Below are positions 56,484 to 64,000 of a stretch of 64,000 nt of DNA, one piece after another; positions within the stretch are counted from its first letter, which is position 1, and every line of letters starts with the position of its first letter. The stretch is from Sphingopyxis sp. BE259 (GTDB taxonomy: Bacteria; Pseudomonadota; Alphaproteobacteria; Sphingomonadales; Sphingomonadaceae), in assembly GCF_031457495.1 (NCBI RefSeq), contig NZ_JAVDWM010000001.1:124001-188000 (forward strand). Reading direction: 5' to 3'. The notes beneath the pieces are model-generated. The model ran no database searches and had not been told where the DNA came from. It worked only from the letters and a program-made list of their open reading frames with translations. The position numbers were made by a program, and so were the translations under genes.

Positions 56484-57218
56484 ATGACCCTGATACCCCT
56501 GATTTCGACCATATTGACCGCCCCCGAGGCGACGACCGCCCCGGCGGGCGCGGCGATGGCGCTGCCCCGTAACAGCTATGGCAGCGATAACCGCCGCCAC
56601 CCGGTCGCCGCGGTCCTGGCCGTCGGACTGCCCGCAGCGCTGGTCGTCGCGGTGGCGCTGTCGCCGATGGTCATGGTGACGCCGCCCAAGACCGAGCCGA
56701 TGCAGGGCACGTTGATCGAACTGACGAAACCGCTCGATCCGCCGCCGCAGCCGACGGAGGAGGCGCAGCCGACCGAGAAATCCGCATCGGCGACAGACAC
56801 GGTGAAATCGACCATCGACATCAACCCGACGACGGACAATCGCGTGGTGGAGGGGCCGATCATTGTCGATCTTCCTCCGCTCGATCCCGGCCCCGCGGCC
56901 CGCCCCGCCGATCCGCCGCCGCAGCCCAAACTGGTCTTCGCCGAACTCGACCCGCGTTACGCCGGGGCGTTCCAGCCCGATTATCCGGCGAGCGAGCAGC
57001 GGCGCGAGATTGAGGGCGTCGCCAAGGTGCGCGTGCTGATCGGCGCCGACGGGCGGGTAAAGGCGGTCGAGCTGGTCAGCACCGATAGCCCGGGCTTCTT
57101 CGCCGAAACCAAGCGCCGCGCGCTCGCCAAATGGCGCTTCACCCCCGCGACGCGCGGCGGGGTGGCCGAAGAAAGCTGGAAGACGATGACGGTGCGGTTC
57201 GAGATCAAGTCCGCTTAG
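56484..57218 (+). CDS. tonB: Energy transducer TonB
   Basis: 244 residues with AAGGAG before ATG 56484. An N-terminal cytoplasmic stretch is followed by one membrane segment (VAAVLAVGLPAALVVAVALSPMV), a Pro/Glu/Thr-rich spacer, and the C-terminal TonB domain (YPASEQRREIEGVAKVRVLIGADGRVKAVELV). It transmits proton-motive energy from ExbBD to outer membrane receptors such as the one at 5581-7671. No exbB/exbD neighbours in this window, so it works with partners encoded elsewhere. Confidence 0.92.
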   Translation: MTLIPLISTILTAPEATTAPAGAAMALPRNSYGSDNRRHPVAAVLAVGLPAALVVAVALSPMVMVTPPKTEPMQGTLIELTKPLDPPPQPTEEAQPTEKSASATDTVKSTIDINPTTDNRVVEGPIIVDLPPLDPGPAARPADPPPQPKLVFAELDPRYAGAFQPDYPASEQRREIEGVAKVRVLIGADGRVKAVELVSTDSPGFFAETKRRALAKWRFTPATRGGVAEESWKTMTVRFEIKSA

Positions 57219-57240
57219 GCGCCCCACGATACCCCTCGCT

Positions 57241-57276
57241 GGGCGGATGGCGGCGCGCCGTCCGCCCGCTCTTTTG
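57241..57276 (+). terminator. Probable terminator of tonB
   Basis: GGGCGGA (57241-57247) pairs with TCCGCCC (57261-57267) across a GC-rich loop, then GCTCTTTTGCTT. It lies 22 bases past the tonB stop. Confidence 0.65.
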
Positions 57277-57436
57277 CTTGACAGAAGCGCCGAATCCGGT
57301 CAGAGGCGCGCGGATATTGAGGGGCGGCGCGGCTTCGCGCGGCCCTCTCATGTTTTTCACACCAACGTCGGGGCCCTAGTCCCGCCGCATCCTTCGGACC
57401 TCCGGCGGATGTGCAGATATTTCGAGGAACAGGGCC

Positions 57437-57604
57437 ATGGCCAAGCCGACGACCGTCAAGATCAAGCTGGTGAGCACCGCCGACACGGGCTTTTTCTATG
57501 TGACGAAAAAGAACCCGCGCACGATGACCGAAAAAATGTCGGTGCGCAAATATGACCCGCGCGTGCGCAAGCATGTCGAGTTCAAGGAATCGAAGATCAA
57601 GTGA
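57437..57604 (+). CDS. rpmG: 50S ribosomal protein L33
   Basis: 55 residues starting [20 protein letters not shown]; the [21 protein letters not shown] core is diagnostic. It has no CxxC zinc pairs, so it is the zinc-independent form. It stands alone with its own terminator 70 bases downstream. Confidence 0.97.
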   Translation: MAKPTTVKIKLVSTADTGFFYVTKKNPRTMTEKMSVRKYDPRVRKHVEFKESKIK

Positions 57605-57673
57605 CGCATCGTACCGCGCGCTGAATGCGCGCGGTCGTGGATATGCGTTATCCCGGTGAAAGCCGGTGTCCAG

Positions 57674-57702
57674 AAGGGCGGCCGTTCGCGCCGCCCTTTT
57701 TT
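57674..57702 (+). terminator. Rho-independent terminator of rpmG
   Basis: AAGGGCGGC (57674-57682) pairs with GCCGCCCTT (57690-57698) over 7 bases, then TTTTG. Confidence 0.8.
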
Positions 57703-57751
57703 GCGTGCGGACCACAGCCGCTTTGGGGTGGCGAGCTGCCATTCCCCACCC

Positions 57752-57781
57752 TCGTCATTCCCGCTTTCGCGGGAATGACGA
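57752..57781. repeat. Short palindromic repeat, family B
   Basis: TCGTCATTCCCGC and GCGGGAATGACGA are perfect inverted arms around TTTC. It lies between rpmG and the Lrp gene, and a fragment of the same family is around 57643-57670. The T run on the minus strand precedes the hairpin, so it is not a standard terminator. Confidence 0.65.
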
Positions 57782-57850
57782 AGTAAAAAACGCGTGACGT
57801 CATTTACCGGTCGCTGGCCGACATCCACGCCGGGCCATCCGCTCCCGACC

Positions 57851-58339
57851 CTACCAATCGCGCAACGGCCGCCGCGCGACTTCATTCTCGACGATGTTGC
57901 GGATCGCGATCAGCGTCGTGAACGAGTGAACGCCCTTGTCTTCGCCCAGCGCACGGCGGGTGAAAGCGTCATATTCCTCCATCGTGCCGACCTGGACCTT
58001 GAGCAGGAAATCATCGACGCCGGTGACGTCCCATGCCGCGGTGATCTCGGGATGCTGGCCGATCGCGCGTGCAAAATTGTCCATCGTCTGCGGCCCCGCC
58101 TGCTGCATCTGGACCAGGACGTGCATGGTCAGCGCCGATCCGGTGAGCGCCGGATTGACCACCGCAATGTCGGCGACGATTATCTTTTCGTCGCGCAGCC
58201 GCCGCAGACGGCGCAGCACCGCCGACAGCGACAACCCGACCTTCTCTGCCAGCACGCGCGCGGGCTCCAGATTATTTTCGCGGACCAGCGCGAGCAGGCG
58301 GCGGTCGAAACCATCGAGGTCGATCATTTTTCGCATCAT
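57851..58339 (-). CDS. Lrp/AsnC family transcriptional regulator
   Basis: 162 residues from ATG 58339; ATGs at 58336 and 58327 (MIDLDGFDRRLL) are close alternatives. The N-terminal winged HTH is DLDGFDRRLLALVRENNLEPARVLAEKVGLSLSAVLRRLRRLRDEKII; the C-terminal RAM ligand domain follows (TMHVLVQMQQAGPQTMDNFARAI, then VTGVDDFLLKVQVGTMEEYDAFTR). Such proteins sense amino acids and control transport or metabolism genes. A perfect 7-bp inverted operator lies at 58355-58382 between this gene and the divergent small ORF. Confidence 0.92.
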   Translation of the reverse strand: MMRKMIDLDGFDRRLLALVRENNLEPARVLAEKVGLSLSAVLRRLRRLRDEKIIVADIAVVNPALTGSALTMHVLVQMQQAGPQTMDNFARAIGQHPEITAAWDVTGVDDFLLKVQVGTMEEYDAFTRRALGEDKGVHSFTTLIAIRNIVENEVARRPLRDW

Positions 58340-58354
58340 TGACTCAATAGCGCC

Positions 58355-58382
58355 AAAATTGCTCACTCGCACGGTCAATTTT
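58355..58382. promoter_or_regulatory. Inverted AAAATTG/CAATTTT operator upstream of lrp-like gene
   Basis: AAAATTG (58355-58361), 14 bases, CAATTTT (58376-58382): perfect 7-bp arms 21 bp apart centre to centre, two turns of the helix, 15 bp before the regulator start. Fits an Lrp-type autoregulatory site. Confidence 0.5.
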
Positions 58383-58472
58383 AGCACCAATCGCCATTTC
58401 GGCGGCGTTAGAAAGGCGTCGTTCGGGCCGCCCTCTCCCTCCCTTTGCGGCGCCGGATGCAGGAGACAAATC

Positions 58473-58625
58473 ATGACCCACACCACCGAATCGAACCGGC
58501 TCCATCGCTTGTGGACAGCGGTGATCGATGCTTCTGCTGCGATGGTAGCGATCCGCTATGCTGCGCCGTGGAGCGAGCCGGGCGCCTCGCGCGGCGCGGA
58601 CGACAAATGGCGTTGGAATGGCTGA
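58473..58625 (+). CDS. 50-residue hypothetical protein
   Basis: 50 residues (MTHTTESNRLHRLWTAVIDA, ending DDKWRWNG). A good AGGAGAC lies just before the ATG, the gene is divergent from the Lrp regulator with an operator-like palindrome between, and a strong terminator follows 57 bases after the stop. No family recognised. Its Trp-rich, soluble composition gives no location. It may be a target of the Lrp regulator, possibly the remains of a longer gene. Confidence 0.55.
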   Translation: MTHTTESNRLHRLWTAVIDASAAMVAIRYAAPWSEPGASRGADDKWRWNG

Positions 58626-58681
58626 AGTCGCGCGCCGTCACCGCCAAGGCGTTCGGCGGCGCGCCATTTTCGACGAGGATC

Positions 58682-58712
58682 AAAGGGGCGGCCAGCTGGC
58701 TCGCCCTTTTTT
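58682..58712 (+). terminator. Rho-independent terminator after the 50-residue gene
   Basis: GGGCG/CGCCC arms enclosing a self-complementary GCCAGCTGGC make a long GC-rich stem, followed by six T residues. Confidence 0.75.
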
Positions 58713-58896
58713 GCGCGCGCGTGGCAGGTTGGCTCGGGGTGACTTCCAGATCGTCCTCTATTTCCGTTCGTGTCGAGCGAAGTCGAGACTCCCATCGGCA
58801 GCGCATGAGGTCGGGGTGTCCGAGCTTCGCTCTACATGACCGGGATTTAAGGCACCGCTCGTCCGCAATCGGGCGCCCGCCGCGGTTCGCGCCGCC

Positions 58897-59859
58897 TCAG
58901 CTCAGCAGTGGCTCAAGCGCGTCCCATTCGCGGTCGACCGCGCGGCGGCCGGCATCGATCGCGGCGCGGATTTTGGCGGGGTTGAATTCGAGCGTTTCGG
59001 CGACTTCTTCCTCGGGTTCGATGATGCGGATCGGGGCGAAGCGGTAGCGCGCGATCTGGACGTCGAGCGGGCGGAGGATGCGGGCGGCCTGCACCCCGCC
59101 GATGCCCTCGCTTTGCAGCGCGCGCAGCTGCGATTCGCGCGCCGCGATCAGGTCGTTGATCAGCGCCGCGCCCGCGAGATCATTGGCCGACACCTCCGAT
59201 TGCAGGATATCGACCGCACGCAGCCCGATCTTGATGAGGTTGGGAAAGGTGCGCACCGGGCCGGGGCGCGGTGCGGGCGAGGCGCGGACCGCGATCACGC
59301 CGCGCGGGTTCATGCCGAGCGCCGCGCTGAGCGGGGTCACGTCGCGCACCCCGCCGTCGACCCATTGTTCCTCGGTCCCGTCGCTCGCGCGCGTCTTGAG
59401 CGGGTCGAAAAACAGCGGCATCGCGCAGCTGGCATAGACCCAATTGTGGATGCCGGGGACATTCTCGTCGATGCTGCGGTAGGTGCCGGTGCCGAGATTG
59501 ACGACGCCGAGCAACAATTTGCGGCCGCTGGCGCGCAGTTTGGCGTCGTTGGCAAAGCCCTTGAGGAGGCTTTTGAGCGGCGCGGTGTCATAGATCGCAT
59601 CCTCGCCAAGCAGTCCGCCGACGACGCCGAGCGGGCGCGATTTGTAGATCGAGCTGTTGCCGCGGATCGCTAGCCAGGCGTCGAGCAGGCCCGGAACATC
59701 GTCTTGCGCGACCCCCAGCGCCTGAATCGCGCCGGTCGAAACCCCGGCGACAATATCGAGGCGAACGCCGCGGCTCACGACGAGTTCGTGGACGACGCCG
59801 ACCTGAAAGGCACCCTTGGCGCCGCCGCCGCTCAAGACAATTGCCAGACCACCCGCCAT
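58897..59859 (-). CDS. Patatin-like phospholipase
   Basis: 320 residues from ATG 59859. Patatin motifs: oxyanion loop GGGAKGAF (residues 11-18), catalytic Ser in GVSTG and Asp in WVDGGV; the catalytic dyad is intact. No signal peptide is seen, so it probably acts in the cytoplasm, hydrolysing phospholipids or other acyl esters. A downstream operon partner is not present. The 198-base gap to the next gene holds a CtrA-like box and a hairpin. Confidence 0.9.
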   Translation of the reverse strand: MAGGLAIVLSGGGAKGAFQVGVVHELVVSRGVRLDIVAGVSTGAIQALGVAQDDVPGLLDAWLAIRGNSSIYKSRPLGVVGGLLGEDAIYDTAPLKSLLKGFANDAKLRASGRKLLLGVVNLGTGTYRSIDENVPGIHNWVYASCAMPLFFDPLKTRASDGTEEQWVDGGVRDVTPLSAALGMNPRGVIAVRASPAPRPGPVRTFPNLIKIGLRAVDILQSEVSANDLAGAALINDLIAARESQLRALQSEGIGGVQAARILRPLDVQIARYRFAPIRIIEPEEEVAETLEFNPAKIRAAIDAGRRAVDREWDALEPLLS

Positions 59860-59953
59860 GTCGTGCGCCTCCTTTGGCCACGGAAAGTTTATCGCAATAT
59901 GGGCGGCACGCCCAGCGGCGAAAGGCGGATATGCGGCGAATCGCGACCCCGAA

Positions 59954-59970
59954 TTAACCGATCCTTAGCC
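59954..59970. promoter_or_regulatory. CtrA-like box before the membrane GT-C gene
   Basis: TTAA-N7-TTAG(CC): TTAA at 59954-59957, N7, TTAGCC at 59965-59970. One base off the CtrA consensus TTAA-N7-TTAA. A matching element occurs at 61874-61890, with similar flanks (CCATGTTTG versus CCATATTTG). Confidence 0.5.
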
Positions 59971-60000
59971 ATGTTTGGCCACTGCCGAACGCAGTCTTGG

Positions 60001-60020
60001 GCCGACGCCTGAGCGTCGGC
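60001..60020. other. 8-bp hairpin in the leader of the GT-C gene
   Basis: GCCGACGC pairs with GCGTCGGC over CTGA, 36 bases before the start codon. No T run follows, so it is a structural leader element or an operator rather than a terminator. Confidence 0.4.
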
Positions 60021-60056
60021 CACCTTGGCGACTACGACAAACGGATGATACGGTAG

Positions 60057-61877
60057 ATGCAGCGGACCGAAAAAAAGGGTGAACTTTTCAAGCCTATTGG
60101 GGTCAGCGGCCTGACGGTCATGTTGTGGCTAGGATTTGTGGCAGCCAGTATTGCGATCCATCACGACGCAATCGCCAGCCTCACTTTTTGGGATCCCGAT
60201 AACGCGATGCGGCTGGCGCAGGTGCGCGATCTCGCTGCCGGACAAGGCTGGTTCGATACCGTGCAGTATCGCGCCAATCCGGCGGGCGGCGGCGGTCTGA
60301 TGCACTGGTCGCGCTTTATCGACGTACAGATTGTCGGGCTCACGACGCTGTTGGGCGTGTTTTTTCCTGCCGAACTCGCGGAGCGGTTGGCGCTGGCACT
60401 TTATCCGCCGCTGCTTGTTTTGCCCCTGCTGCTGCTGCTCGGTCGGATTTTGGCCATGCTGGGCGATCGGCAAGTCGTCATTTGCGGGCTGATTATCGCG
60501 TCGACGACGATTACCTTTCTTCATCATTTCGCGCCGATGAATATCGACCACCACAATTGGCAAATCCTGCTGGCGCTGACCATGTTGTGGGCGACGTTCA
60601 ACGAACCGTCGTTTTCGGCTGGAATGATCGCAGCCTTTGCCGGCACTCTTTATGTCGAAATTTCGATCGAGGGCTTACCGTTTCTCGCCCTGTTCGGGGG
60701 ACTTTTCGTTCTCGACTGGTCGCGCGATCCAAGCAAGAAATCTCGTTTGGTGGGGTTTTCGGTCGGTTTGCTGATTGTACCGACGCTTTGGCTGCTTGCG
60801 TTTCGCGGGCCATCCTATCTGATCCGCAGCTATTGCGACAGCTTCTCGCTGCCTTACCTCATCCCGATCGCCATAACCGCGCTTTGCCTGTTGGCGATTC
60901 TGGCCAATGCCAGATTGTCATCCGCATCGCCTGCGTTGCGCCTATCGCTCGGTGCATTGGCGGGCGGTATCGGTGCGGCCGTGTTCGCGCTTTTCTATCC
61001 GGCATGTCTTGAAGGACCCTTTGGTGATCTAGAACCGCTCGTGCGGACTTATTGGTACGATCCGATCCAGGAGGGACGCCCAATCTGGCACCAGGATCTG
61101 AGCATGGCCGTGGTTTATGGCGCGCCGACGATCGTCGGGCTGATCGCGCTGGGGTTTTCGTTGTGGAAAAGTCGCGAATCCGATGCAGCCGACGATTGGG
61201 GGCGGTTGGCACTGATCGTGCTGGTCGCGACGGTCCTGGGAATGCTGGTCATGCGGATGACGGCCGTCGCGCACGCATTCATGGTCCCGGCCTTTCCGGT
61301 ACTGGCCATGGGTTTGTGGCGGTGGAGCCGCGCCAGACTGTGGGCATGGCAGCGGATCGGTGGATCGCTCGCTTTTCTGCTCGCGGTTCCGATCGTCGAT
61401 GTAGCATTGGCCCTTGTGGTGGCAGGTAACGACGCGGAATCGACGGCGCGTACCGACCAGTCACTTTGCAATTTGTCGGACATGAGCGTGGCGATGGCCA
61501 GAGAGCCGGCGACCCTGCTCTTCTCCTCAATTCAGATCACGCCAGCCCTGCTCGTGGGGACGCCGCACAGCGTTGTGACGACAGGTCACCATCGTAATCA
61601 TGCGACAATGAACCGCGTCCTCACCGCTTTCCTCTCGCCGCCGCCGGTCGCCAGGCCGCTGGTCGTCGCAGACGGCGCCCAATATCTGGTTGTGTGCGAT
61701 AAAGAGCTCGAGAAGCTGGCGAAAGCGCGTCCCGACGGCCTTGCGGCTTATCTTTTGCATAAAAAGCCGGTCGATTGGCTCGCGCCCGAAGCGCGCTTAT
61801 CGACCGGCGGCTTTCGCGTCTATCGCATCGATCGGGCATCGAATGCCGTTCAATCGCCAAATCCGAAGGCTTCTTAA
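60057..61877 (+). CDS. Multi-membrane-span GT-C-like (STT3-resembling) protein
   Basis: 606 residues with about 11-13 hydrophobic segments. Features resembling GT-C / oligosaccharyltransferase-type enzymes: an early lumenal acidic motif after the first span (FWDPDNAMRLAQVRDLAAG), a nearby GGGLMHWSRFIDVQ (like the P-G-x-P loop that holds the lipid-linked donor), a second DHHN motif (NIDHHNWQ) and a soluble C-terminal region of about 120 residues. These are consistent with transfer of a sugar or phosphosugar from a polyprenyl carrier on the outer face of the inner membrane. Codon use is somewhat less GC-rich than the neighbours. Function not proven; it could also be a hopanoid- or mannosyltransferase-like relative. 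Confidence 0.6.
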   Translation: MQRTEKKGELFKPIGVSGLTVMLWLGFVAASIAIHHDAIASLTFWDPDNAMRLAQVRDLAAGQGWFDTVQYRANPAGGGGLMHWSRFIDVQIVGLTTLLGVFFPAELAERLALALYPPLLVLPLLLLLGRILAMLGDRQVVICGLIIASTTITFLHHFAPMNIDHHNWQILLALTMLWATFNEPSFSAGMIAAFAGTLYVEISIEGLPFLALFGGLFVLDWSRDPSKKSRLVGFSVGLLIVPTLWLLAFRGPSYLIRSYCDSFSLPYLIPIAITALCLLAILANARLSSASPALRLSLGALAGGIGAAVFALFYPACLEGPFGDLEPLVRTYWYDPIQEGRPIWHQDLSMAVVYGAPTIVGLIALGFSLWKSRESDAADDWGRLALIVLVATVLGMLVMRMTAVAHAFMVPAFPVLAMGLWRWSRARLWAWQRIGGSLAFLLAVPIVDVALALVVAGNDAESTARTDQSLCNLSDMSVAMAREPATLLFSSIQITPALLVGTPHSVVTTGHHRNHATMNRVLTAFLSPPPVARPLVVADGAQYLVVCDKELEKLAKARPDGLAAYLLHKKPVDWLAPEARLSTGGFRVYRIDRASNAVQSPNPKAS

Positions 61878-61890
61878 CCGGTTGTTAGCC
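61874..61890. promoter_or_regulatory. CtrA-like box before the FAD oxidoreductase gene
   Basis: TTAA-N7-TTAGCC at 61874-61890; the TTAA includes the TAA stop codon of the preceding gene. Same form and flank as the box at 59954. Confidence 0.5.
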
Positions 61891-61944
61891 ATATTTGCGG
61901 CACAGCATCGCTCAGACATTTAGCCTGTGTGGGGGAATATTCAC

Positions 61945-63480
61945 GTGACCGACGCCCGAATTTCGAAAAGCCGTCCGACCAGTGCCGACGTGGCCATCAT
62001 TGGCGCCGGACCGGCAGGGCTGACCGCCGCCTATCAGCTGACCCAACAGGGTTATAAGGTAACGGTGATCGAAAAAGACCCGGTCTACGTCGGGGGGATC
62101 AGCCGGACGGTCGAGCATGAAGGCTTTCGCTTTGACATCGGCGGCCACCGCTTCTTTTCCAAAAGCCAGGAAGTCGTCGATCTGTGGAACGAGATTCTGC
62201 CCGACGATTTTATCCAGCGGCCGCGGATGAGCCGCATCTATTACGAAGGCAAATTCTATTCCTATCCGCTGCGCGCGTTCGAGGCGCTGTGGAATCTGGG
62301 CATCGTGCGTTCGACTTTGTGCATGGTGAGCTATGCGCAGGCGAAGCTGCTGCCGAACAAGAATGTCCGCAGTTTCGAGGATTGGACGATCAACCAGTTC
62401 GGGCGGAAGCTCTATTCGATCTTTTTCAAAACCTATACCGAGAAGGTGTGGGGGATGCCGTGCGACGAAATGTCGGCCGACTGGGCGGCGCAGCGGATCA
62501 AGGGGCTGAGCCTGGGTGCCGCGGTGCTCGACGGGCTGAAGCGCAGCTTTGGGCTGAACAAGCGGCCAAATGACGGCATGGCGACCAAGACCCTGCTCGA
62601 AACCTTTCGCTATCCGCGGCTTGGCCCCGGCATGATGTGGGATGCGGCGCGCGACAAGGTGGTCGCGGGCGGCAACCATGTGCTGATGGCGCACAGCTTC
62701 AAACAGCTGACGCAGGATCAGGTGAGCGGCCGCTGGCGGCTGACTGCCAATGGCCCGAACGGCGATGTCGTGATCGATGCGGCGCATGTGATCAGCTCGG
62801 CGCCGATGCGCGAGTTGGCGGCGCGTATCCATCCGCTGCCCGCCTGCGCGCTGAATGCGGCGCCGAACCTGAAATATCGCGACTTTCTGACCGTCGCGCT
62901 GAAAATCCGGTCGGAGGATCTGTTCCCCGACAACTGGATCTATATCCACGACAGCAAGGTGCAGGTCGGCCGGGTGCAGAATTTCCGCAGCTGGTCCCCC
63001 GAAATGGTGCCTGACCCGGAACTGGCGTGCGTCGGCCTGGAATATTTCTGTTTCGAGGGCGACGGACTGTGGGCGTCGAGCGATGAGGATCTGGTTGCGC
63101 TGGCGACCCGCGAAATGGCGATCCTCGGCCTGTGCGATCCCAAGGATGTCGTCGGCGGCGCGGTTGTGCGGCAGGAAAAGGCCTATCCGGTCTACGACGA
63201 TGATTATGCCACGCATGTCGAGACGATGCGCAGCGAGTTGGAAGCGCGCTATCCGACGCTGCACATGGTCGGTCGCAACGGCATGCACCGTTACAACAAC
63301 CAGGATCATGCGATGATGACCGCGATGCTGACGGTGCGCAACATCGTTGCGGGTGAGCGCGTCTATGACATCTGGGGCGTCAACGAGGATGCCGAATATC
63401 ACGAAAGCGGCACCGAGGGCGAGCAGGCGGCGCTGGCGTCGGTCCGCGACGTCCCGGCGCGCGTGACGAAGGCCGCCTGA
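61945..63480 (+). CDS. FAD-dependent oxidoreductase, UDP-galactopyranose-mutase-like
   Basis: 511 residues from GTG 61945, with GGGGGA ahead; a GTG at 61927 is possible. The dinucleotide-binding fold is near residue 20 (VAIIGAGPAGLTAAYQLTQQGYKVTVIEKD), followed by GGISRTVEHEGFRFDIGGHRFFSKSQEV, where UGM-like and amine-oxidase-type flavoproteins carry GG-containing FAD contacts. The C terminus has AMMTAMLTVRNIV. In the family, members isomerise sugar nucleotides or oxidise polyprenyl-linked substrates. Next to a GtrA flippase and a GT-C-like protein, a role in a glycan or polyprenyl-sugar pathway is likely. Confidence 0.75.
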   Translation: MTDARISKSRPTSADVAIIGAGPAGLTAAYQLTQQGYKVTVIEKDPVYVGGISRTVEHEGFRFDIGGHRFFSKSQEVVDLWNEILPDDFIQRPRMSRIYYEGKFYSYPLRAFEALWNLGIVRSTLCMVSYAQAKLLPNKNVRSFEDWTINQFGRKLYSIFFKTYTEKVWGMPCDEMSADWAAQRIKGLSLGAAVLDGLKRSFGLNKRPNDGMATKTLLETFRYPRLGPGMMWDAARDKVVAGGNHVLMAHSFKQLTQDQVSGRWRLTANGPNGDVVIDAAHVISSAPMRELAARIHPLPACALNAAPNLKYRDFLTVALKIRSEDLFPDNWIYIHDSKVQVGRVQNFRSWSPEMVPDPELACVGLEYFCFEGDGLWASSDEDLVALATREMAILGLCDPKDVVGGAVVRQEKAYPVYDDDYATHVETMRSELEARYPTLHMVGRNGMHRYNNQDHAMMTAMLTVRNIVAGERVYDIWGVNEDAEYHESGTEGEQAALASVRDVPARVTKAA

Positions 63481-63505
63481 CGCCTTGGCCGGAGGGATAC
63501 TTGCC

Positions 63506-63937
63506 TTGCAACCCGCGATAAACCTGATCGAATCGATCCGCCGCGGCGAGATCCGCTGGCTGAACTATCTGCTTGCCAGCGTGCTCGCGCTGGGCAGCGA
63601 TGCCGGGCTGTTCCTGCTGCTGCTCGATTCGGGGCTGTCGCCAATGGCGGCATCGGCGGTTGGTTACTGCGCCGGGATCCTGGTCCACTGGCTGGTATCG
63701 AGCCGCCTCGTTTTTGCCGACGGCGCCGCGGCGCGCGGCACCGGTGAGCGGCATCGCCAGAAAATGCTGTTCGTCGGATCGGCGCTGATCGGTCTTGCCG
63801 TCACGACGGCGATCGTGGGCACAGGCAGCGCGCTCGGGCTCGACCCGCGGCTCGCCAAGCTGGCGGCGATCGTCGTCAGCTTCCAGACCACCTATTTGCT
63901 ACGCCGCCATATCGTGTTCCGGGCCGCCGCGGCATGA
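63506..63937 (+). CDS. GtrA family membrane protein
   Basis: 143 residues from a TTG at 63506 (GGAGGG nine bases ahead); a TTG at 63485 gives a longer alternative. Four membrane segments fill the protein: LASVLALGSDAGLFLLLL, AASAVGYCAGILVHWLVS, MLFVGSALIGLAVTTAIVG and KLAAIVVSFQTTYLL, then a basic end LRRHIVF. GtrA proteins move polyprenyl-linked sugars across the inner membrane for O-antigen or wall glycosylation. It follows the FAD enzyme after a short gap and overlaps the next gene. Confidence 0.85.
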   Translation: MQPAINLIESIRRGEIRWLNYLLASVLALGSDAGLFLLLLDSGLSPMAASAVGYCAGILVHWLVSSRLVFADGAAARGTGERHRQKMLFVGSALIGLAVTTAIVGTGSALGLDPRLAKLAAIVVSFQTTYLLRRHIVFRAAAA

Positions 63938-64000
63938 CGGGCGCGCCCGCGCTGTCTGTGGCCGACACCGCGCCTTCGGCCGGAATCAATCTCGGGCCGT
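63934..64000 (+). CDS. Start of a gene cut off by the window end
   Basis: An ATG at 63934 overlaps the GtrA stop (ATGA); 22 residues are visible (MTGAPALSVADTAPSAGINL and onward), too few to name a family. Translational coupling suggests it works with GtrA; a glycosyltransferase is plausible but not shown. Confidence 0.5.
   Translation, partial: MTGAPALSVADTAPSAGINLGP

Noticed and set aside
57752-57790. Perfect hairpin before the Lrp gene as a terminator
   Set aside because: On the plus strand no T run follows (AAGTAAAAAA), and on the minus strand the T run comes before the stem.

Overview
This window is a GC-rich chromosomal segment of an alphaproteobacterium, most likely a sphingomonad (Sphingopyxis-like). 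That is inferred from alphaproteobacterial families (DUF1491, the CBP3-type cytochrome bc1 chaperone next to a DUF177 gene and divergent from bamE, a short glutamyl-tRNA synthetase, a zinc-lid adenylate kinase), a TonB-dependent receptor with its own tonB elsewhere in the window, and CtrA-like boxes. No rRNA gene, convincing tRNA gene, CRISPR array, transposase or phage gene was seen.

Layout. 1-3.9 kb: end of ptsN, a DUF1491 gene, a secreted cell wall hydrolase, then a lipoprotein / M14 carboxypeptidase / GNAT operon with overlapping stops and starts. 4.1-5.5 kb: hsp20 (with a heat-shock-type promoter and a ROSE-like leader) divergent from gpmA. 5.6-13.8 kb: a TonB-dependent receptor, dapD with a HAD phosphatase, a lipoprotein-type subtilase with an autotransporter barrel, an exported amidohydrolase and a deoxyinosine DNA glycosylase. 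14.1-31.0 kb: one long ribosomal block, rpsL-rpsG-fusA-tuf, then the S10 and spc operons through secY and adk, interrupted by a structured 298-nt spacer between rpsJ and rplC and by a palindromic mobile-looking repeat between rpmD and rplO. The alpha operon (rpsM-rpsK-rpoA-rplQ) does not follow.

31.1-42.1 kb: an exported SRPBCC protein, DUF177 plus bc1 chaperone divergent from bamE, maeB, and overlapping mutS-glnD. 42.1-51.0 kb on the minus strand: ogt, pheT-pheS, a small regulatory island (AraC and TetR regulators, a VOC protein and a candidate small RNA), rplT-rpmI, a HisN-like phosphatase and prs. The island separates rplT from pheS, which adjoin in many bacteria. 51.1-57.6 kb: a LytTR membrane regulator divergent from a DUF2306 gene, nadE, two small membrane proteins, gltX, tonB and rpmG. 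57.8-59.9 kb: an Lrp regulator divergent from a 50-residue ORF, and a patatin phospholipase. 60.0-64.0 kb: the start of a membrane-glycan-like cluster (GT-C-like multi-membrane protein, FAD oxidoreductase of the UDP-galactopyranose-mutase type, GtrA flippase, and a truncated gene running out of the window).

Two families of dispersed palindromes (one containing CGTCATTGCGAG, one containing GTCATYCCCGC-type arms) sit at operon ends throughout and probably serve as transcription boundaries. The most interesting non-coding signals are the hsp20 thermometer-like leader, the paired CtrA-like boxes before the two large genes of the glycan cluster, the repeat inside the spc operon, and the small-RNA candidate near 47.2-47.4 kb.
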